A stretch of 64,000 nucleotides of DNA from Pseudoxanthomonas suwonensis (GTDB lineage: Bacteria; Pseudomonadota; Gammaproteobacteria; Xanthomonadales; Xanthomonadaceae), in the NCBI GenBank assembly GCA_003240695.1, contig QFNC01000013.1, positions 1-64,000 of the forward strand, in the 5' to 3' direction. A program made the position numbers and the translations under genes. The notes beneath the pieces were generated by a model. It saw only the letters and a program-made list of their open reading frames with translations, searched no databases and was not told the origin of the DNA. This document shows, one piece after another, positions 60,880 to 64,000 of this stretch. Position 1 is the stretch's first letter; every line of letters begins with the position of its first letter.

Positions 60880-63800
60880 TCAGGGCCGCAGGAAGCGGGC
60901 GATGGACGGGCCGTTGCCGGAGGGTGGCTCGAACTCGGCGGCCACGTCGACGAAGCCGCGCATCAGGGCGATGTCGCGCGGGGTGCGGTTCAAGGTGTCG
61001 CGCAGGTCCGGATTGGCGCCGGCACGCAGCAGGCGCCGGGTGACTTGCAGCAGGCCATGCAGTGCGGCCAGGTGCAACGGCCCGAAGCCGCGGGATTCGC
61101 GCACGTCCAGGTCCACGCCTTCGTCCAGCAGCGGTTCCAGCGTGGCCAGCAGGATGTCCTCCTGCGCCGGCGTGCCGGGTTCGGCGCGCGCACCCAGCAG
61201 CAGCAGCAGCGGGGTGAGCTGCCCATTGGCCGCGCGGGCCGGGTCGGCGCCGGCCAGCAGCAGTGTGTCGAACAGCGCCATCACCCGCGGCCGTTCCATG
61301 GCGGAGAAGGCATATAGCGCGGCGCAATGCAGTGCGGTCAGGCCCTGGTCGTCGCTGGCGTGGATGTCGGCGCCGGCGGTGAGCAGGCGGGCGCACATGT
61401 CGGGCAGGCCGCGGGCGGCGGCCAGCATCAACAGGCTGACATTGCCGGGCAGGCGCTGGTCGCGATCGGCACCTTCGGCCAGCAGGCGCTGGACGATGGC
61501 GCCGCGTCCCATGCTGATCGCCGCCGACAACGGCGTGGCGCCGCCGCGGGTGGCCAGATTGCGGTCGGCACCGCGCTGCAGCAGCAGTTCGACCACGGGC
61601 ATGTGACCGGCGCCGGCAGCCCGCAGCAACGCGCTGCAACCCTGGGCGTCCACGGCATCCACCGGCAGGTCGAGGTCGATCAGGCGACGTACGGCGTCGG
61701 CGTCGCCGGCGATCGCCGCCGCCGGCACGTCGGCGGAACGCAGCGGCCGCGACGGCAAAGCCCATCCGCGCCAGTCCAGCCAGTCGGCCATGCCGCGGTC
61801 GCCGGCGGCCAGGGCAATGCCCAGCGGGGTCTGGCCGTCGGCAGCGCGCAAGGTCGGCGAGGCGCCATGCCGCAGCAGCTGTCGCACCCACCGATCGCGC
61901 TTCAATGCGGTCGCCACATGCAGGGCACCCATGCCGCGGGCATCGGTGGCATCCGGGTCCGCGCCACGTTCCAGCAGCCGTGCAGTCAACCCGTCCCAGC
62001 CCAGCCGCACGGCCAATGGCAGGGCACGATCGCCCTGCGGATTGCTGCCGAACGGATCGGCGCCGCGGTCCAGCAAGGCCAGCGCCAGCGGTTCGAGCAT
62101 GCCGGCCAGCGGATCGGCAAGACGGGCAGCGAGAAAGCGCGCCAGAGCGCCCGCGCCGGCCGGTGACGCGCCGGCATCGAGCAATCGCTGGATGCTGCCG
62201 CTGGCGCCGCGTTGATCCAGCAGCCGCCACAGCAGGCCATGGCCATTGGCGTCGCGCGCGTCCGCATCGGCACCGTGCCGCAGCAGCCAGTCGATGTTGG
62301 AGGGCGTGTACAGGTCGGCATCCAGCAGCAGGGCATCCAGGCCGCCCGCCGGCACCAGCCGTGGCAGTGCGGGATCGATGCGGTCGCTGTCGAAGTCGCG
62401 CAAGGCGTCGCGGATCAGCTCCAGCGGCAGGCGATCGGGCGGCGGCGCAGGTGCATCGATCGCGGCCGCAGGCGTCGGTGCGGGCGGCTGCAGGGCCGCG
62501 TACAGGGCCCAGCGGCCGGATTCGGCGGCCAGGTCGAGCGGGCGCTTGCCGTGGGCGTCGGCGTGGTCGGGGTCCACTCCCAGCTGCAGCAGGCGCTGCA
62601 CCAGCGGCAGGCTGGGGCTGTCGCCCAGTGCACTCAGCGCCAGCGCATTGCGGCCGTCGGCATCGATGGCCTGCACGTCTGCCCGGGCCTGCAGCAAGCA
62701 TGCGGCCACCGCGGCGTGGCCGCCCAGCGCAGCCTCCAGCAGTGGGGTGCGTTCGCCGTCGTCGCGGGCATCCGCATCCGCGCCGGCGGCCAGCAATGTT
62801 TCCGCGATGCCGGCGTGTCCGGCGGCGGCGGCGGCGTGCAGGGCACTGCGGCCACGGCGGTCGCGGGCATCCACGCTGGCCTTGTGCCGCAGCAGCAGTT
62901 GCACGCCGGCCGGGTCGTCGTCGTCGCTGCCGGCGGCAGCCACCAGCGACGGCGTGGTGCCGTCGCGCTGCGGACGGGCGCCGCGTTCCAGCAGGAAACG
63001 CGCCAGGCGCCAGTTGCCGGCGGTGCAGGCGATGCCCAGCGGAGTCAGGCCATCGCCGTTCACCGCTTCCAGGTCGGCGGTGGCGTCCAGCAGCAGCGCG
63101 GCCACGCCCGGGTCGGTGCTGCGTGCGGCGTTGTGCAGCGGCGTGTTGCCGTCCGCCGCGGCGATGCGCGGATCGGCACCGTTGGCCAGCAGGGTCATCA
63201 CAGCGTCCGGGCGGCCGTGCCAGCTGTCGCGGGTGGCGGCGTGCAAGGGCGCAAGGCCGGCATGGCGCGCGTTCATGTCCACGCCACGGGCGATCAGCTC
63301 GCGCAGCAGACGCAGGTCGGGCAGCACGGCCGCCAGCACGGCCAGGCTGCGCTGGTCGCGGTCGGTCGGGTCCGGCAGCGCGCGTGGATTGCCACCGGCG
63401 GCAAGCAGCTGCAGGGTCTGTTCCACCCGGCCGGCACGGGCGGCGGCGTACAGGTCGGCATCCGGCGGGGCGGATGGGGATCCGGCGGCAGGCGGCGTGG
63501 GGGCGATGGTCGATGCGTGCGGCGCTGCCACGGCGTCGGGCGCTGCGGGTGCGGGCGTGTCGATGGATGGACGGACCGCAGCGGCCACGGGCGTCCCGAC
63601 CGGTGACGCCACCGGTACAGCAGCTGGAGCACTGGCGACCGGCTCGTGCTCCGGCGCAGCGGCCGTCGCCGGCGCCAGCGGCAACGCGACCGGCTCTGCG
63701 TTGCGCAAGGCCACCGGTTGCCGGGCAGGGCCAGCGCGTGACGAAGCGTCATCTTCCGCAAGCACACCGGCCAGACGCTGCAGCAGTCCATGCAAGGCCG

Positions 63801-64000
63801 GCCACGCCACCACGCTGCCCGCTGCCAGCGTCCAACGCACCGCACTGGGCAGCAGACCGGGCCAGGCCAGCAGCAACAGGCTGACCAGCATGCCCAGTGC
63901 GGCGAGGGCCGCTCCCAGACCGCGCCAATCGGCCTGGTCGATGATGGGAATGCGCCGTGCGGCCAGCAAACCCGTGCCGTCGCGTTCGATCCGGCCCCAG
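60880..64000 (-). CDS. Large membrane-anchored ankyrin-repeat protein (5' end outside the window)
   Basis: At least 1,040 residues, open to the window edge (reads WGRIERDGTG before LLAARRIPII), so the start is not seen. Two hydrophobic segments (about 30-75 of the visible part, ALAALGMLVSLLLLAWPG; AAGSVVAWPALHGLL) precede a Pro/Ala-rich linker and then about twenty ankyrin repeats (NTPLHNAARSTDPGVAALLL; GRSALHAAAAAGHAGIAETLL; GLTALHCAALYAF). Ankyrin stacks bind proteins; the partner is unknown. It ends in RNGPSIARFLRP-type sequence. It lies 138 bp upstream of the second XVIPCD gene on the same strand and could be co-expressed. Confidence 0.85.
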   Translation of the reverse strand, partial: WGRIERDGTGLLAARRIPIIDQADWRGLGAALAALGMLVSLLLLAWPGLLPSAVRWTLAAGSVVAWPALHGLLQRLAGVLAEDDASSRAGPARQPVALRNAEPVALPLAPATAAAPEHEPVASAPAAVPVASPVGTPVAAAVRPSIDTPAPAAPDAVAAPHASTIAPTPPAAGSPSAPPDADLYAAARAGRVEQTLQLLAAGGNPRALPDPTDRDQRSLAVLAAVLPDLRLLRELIARGVDMNARHAGLAPLHAATRDSWHGRPDAVMTLLANGADPRIAAADGNTPLHNAARSTDPGVAALLLDATADLEAVNGDGLTPLGIACTAGNWRLARFLLERGARPQRDGTTPSLVAAAGSDDDDPAGVQLLLRHKASVDARDRRGRSALHAAAAAGHAGIAETLLAAGADADARDDGERTPLLEAALGGHAAVAACLLQARADVQAIDADGRNALALSALGDSPSLPLVQRLLQLGVDPDHADAHGKRPLDLAAESGRWALYAALQPPAPTPAAAIDAPAPPPDRLPLELIRDALRDFDSDRIDPALPRLVPAGGLDALLLDADLYTPSNIDWLLRHGADADARDANGHGLLWRLLDQRGASGSIQRLLDAGASPAGAGALARFLAARLADPLAGMLEPLALALLDRGADPFGSNPQGDRALPLAVRLGWDGLTARLLERGADPDATDARGMGALHVATALKRDRWVRQLLRHGASPTLRAADGQTPLGIALAAGDRGMADWLDWRGWALPSRPLRSADVPAAAIAGDADAVRRLIDLDLPVDAVDAQGCSALLRAAGAGHMPVVELLLQRGADRNLATRGGATPLSAAISMGRGAIVQRLLAEGADRDQRLPGNVSLLMLAAARGLPDMCARLLTAGADIHASDDQGLTALHCAALYAFSAMERPRVMALFDTLLLAGADPARAANGQLTPLLLLLGARAEPGTPAQEDILLATLEPLLDEGVDLDVRESRGFGPLHLAALHGLLQVTRRLLRAGANPDLRDTLNRTPRDIALMRGFVDVAAEFEPPSGNGPSIARFLRP

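Overview
The window is high-GC chromosomal DNA from a gammaproteobacterium of the Xanthomonadaceae (Lysobacteraceae), such as a Lysobacter, Luteimonas or Xanthomonas relative. The evidence is an aryl-polyene (xanthomonadin-type) pigment cluster with a XanB2-like chorismatase, proteins with the XVIPCD secretion domain of the Xanthomonadales bacteria-killing type IV secretion system, a bphO-bphP pair, and the local gene style (ATGA-coupled reading frames, GTG and TTG starts). No rRNA, tRNA or CRISPR array was seen. Coding density is high on both strands.

Layout. 1-3.1 kb: a transposase tail, a secreted hypothetical protein, a secreted subtilase and, divergently, a secreted lipase. 3.1-4.0 kb: a gene-poor stretch with a decayed small gene. 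4.0-13.1 kb: a membrane protein, a barnase/barstar pair, a Ycf46-like AAA ATPase, an orphan ParA, a SixA-YceI-phospholipase D run, an SDR-DoxX fusion, a DUF2269 protein and a deaminase. 13.2-17.8 kb: ubiE, an M1 aminopeptidase lipoprotein, an alpha/beta hydrolase and a lipoprotein. 17.8-19.2 kb: a lower-GC lipoprotein gene split by a frameshift. 19.2-28.4 kb: a PfkB kinase, the complete rod-shape operon mreB-mreC-mreD-mrdA-mrdB, then aroE, a GNAT gene and hemB. 28.4-30.5 kb: an ABC exporter and a small membrane protein.

30.6-45.6 kb is the aryl-polyene cluster. Two units are transcribed leftward (chorismatase plus FAD enzyme; FAD enzyme, glycosyltransferase, chain-length factor and ketosynthase). 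Between them lies a nine-gene rightward operon (carrier protein, membrane protein, two acyltransferases, two dehydratases, LolA-like carrier, MMPL exporter, ketoreductase). Both FAD enzymes carry the WxWxIP fingerprint of flavin-dependent halogenases, which fits a halogenated polyene. No starter-unit ligase is present in the window.

45.7-50.9 kb: a YdcF protein, a DPP-IV-type peptidase, heme oxygenase and a bacteriophytochrome that stops after its PHY domain, so it has no output module.

51-60.7 kb is the most interesting part. Three related cassettes consist of an immunity-like lipoprotein coupled to an effector with a C-terminal XVIPCD. Copy 3 is intact: a lipoprotein plus a protein with an HEIGHH zinc-peptidase motif. 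Copy 2 has an intact lipoprotein but an effector remnant that ends where the zinc motif should begin. Copy 1 has collapsed into a lipoprotein-effector chimera with an amber codon. The two complete lipoproteins and the effector sit between UPF0114 and uvrD, flanked by a duplicated 5' end of uvrD. A second type of XVIPCD protein follows uvrD. The window closes in a large ankyrin-repeat membrane protein that runs off the end.
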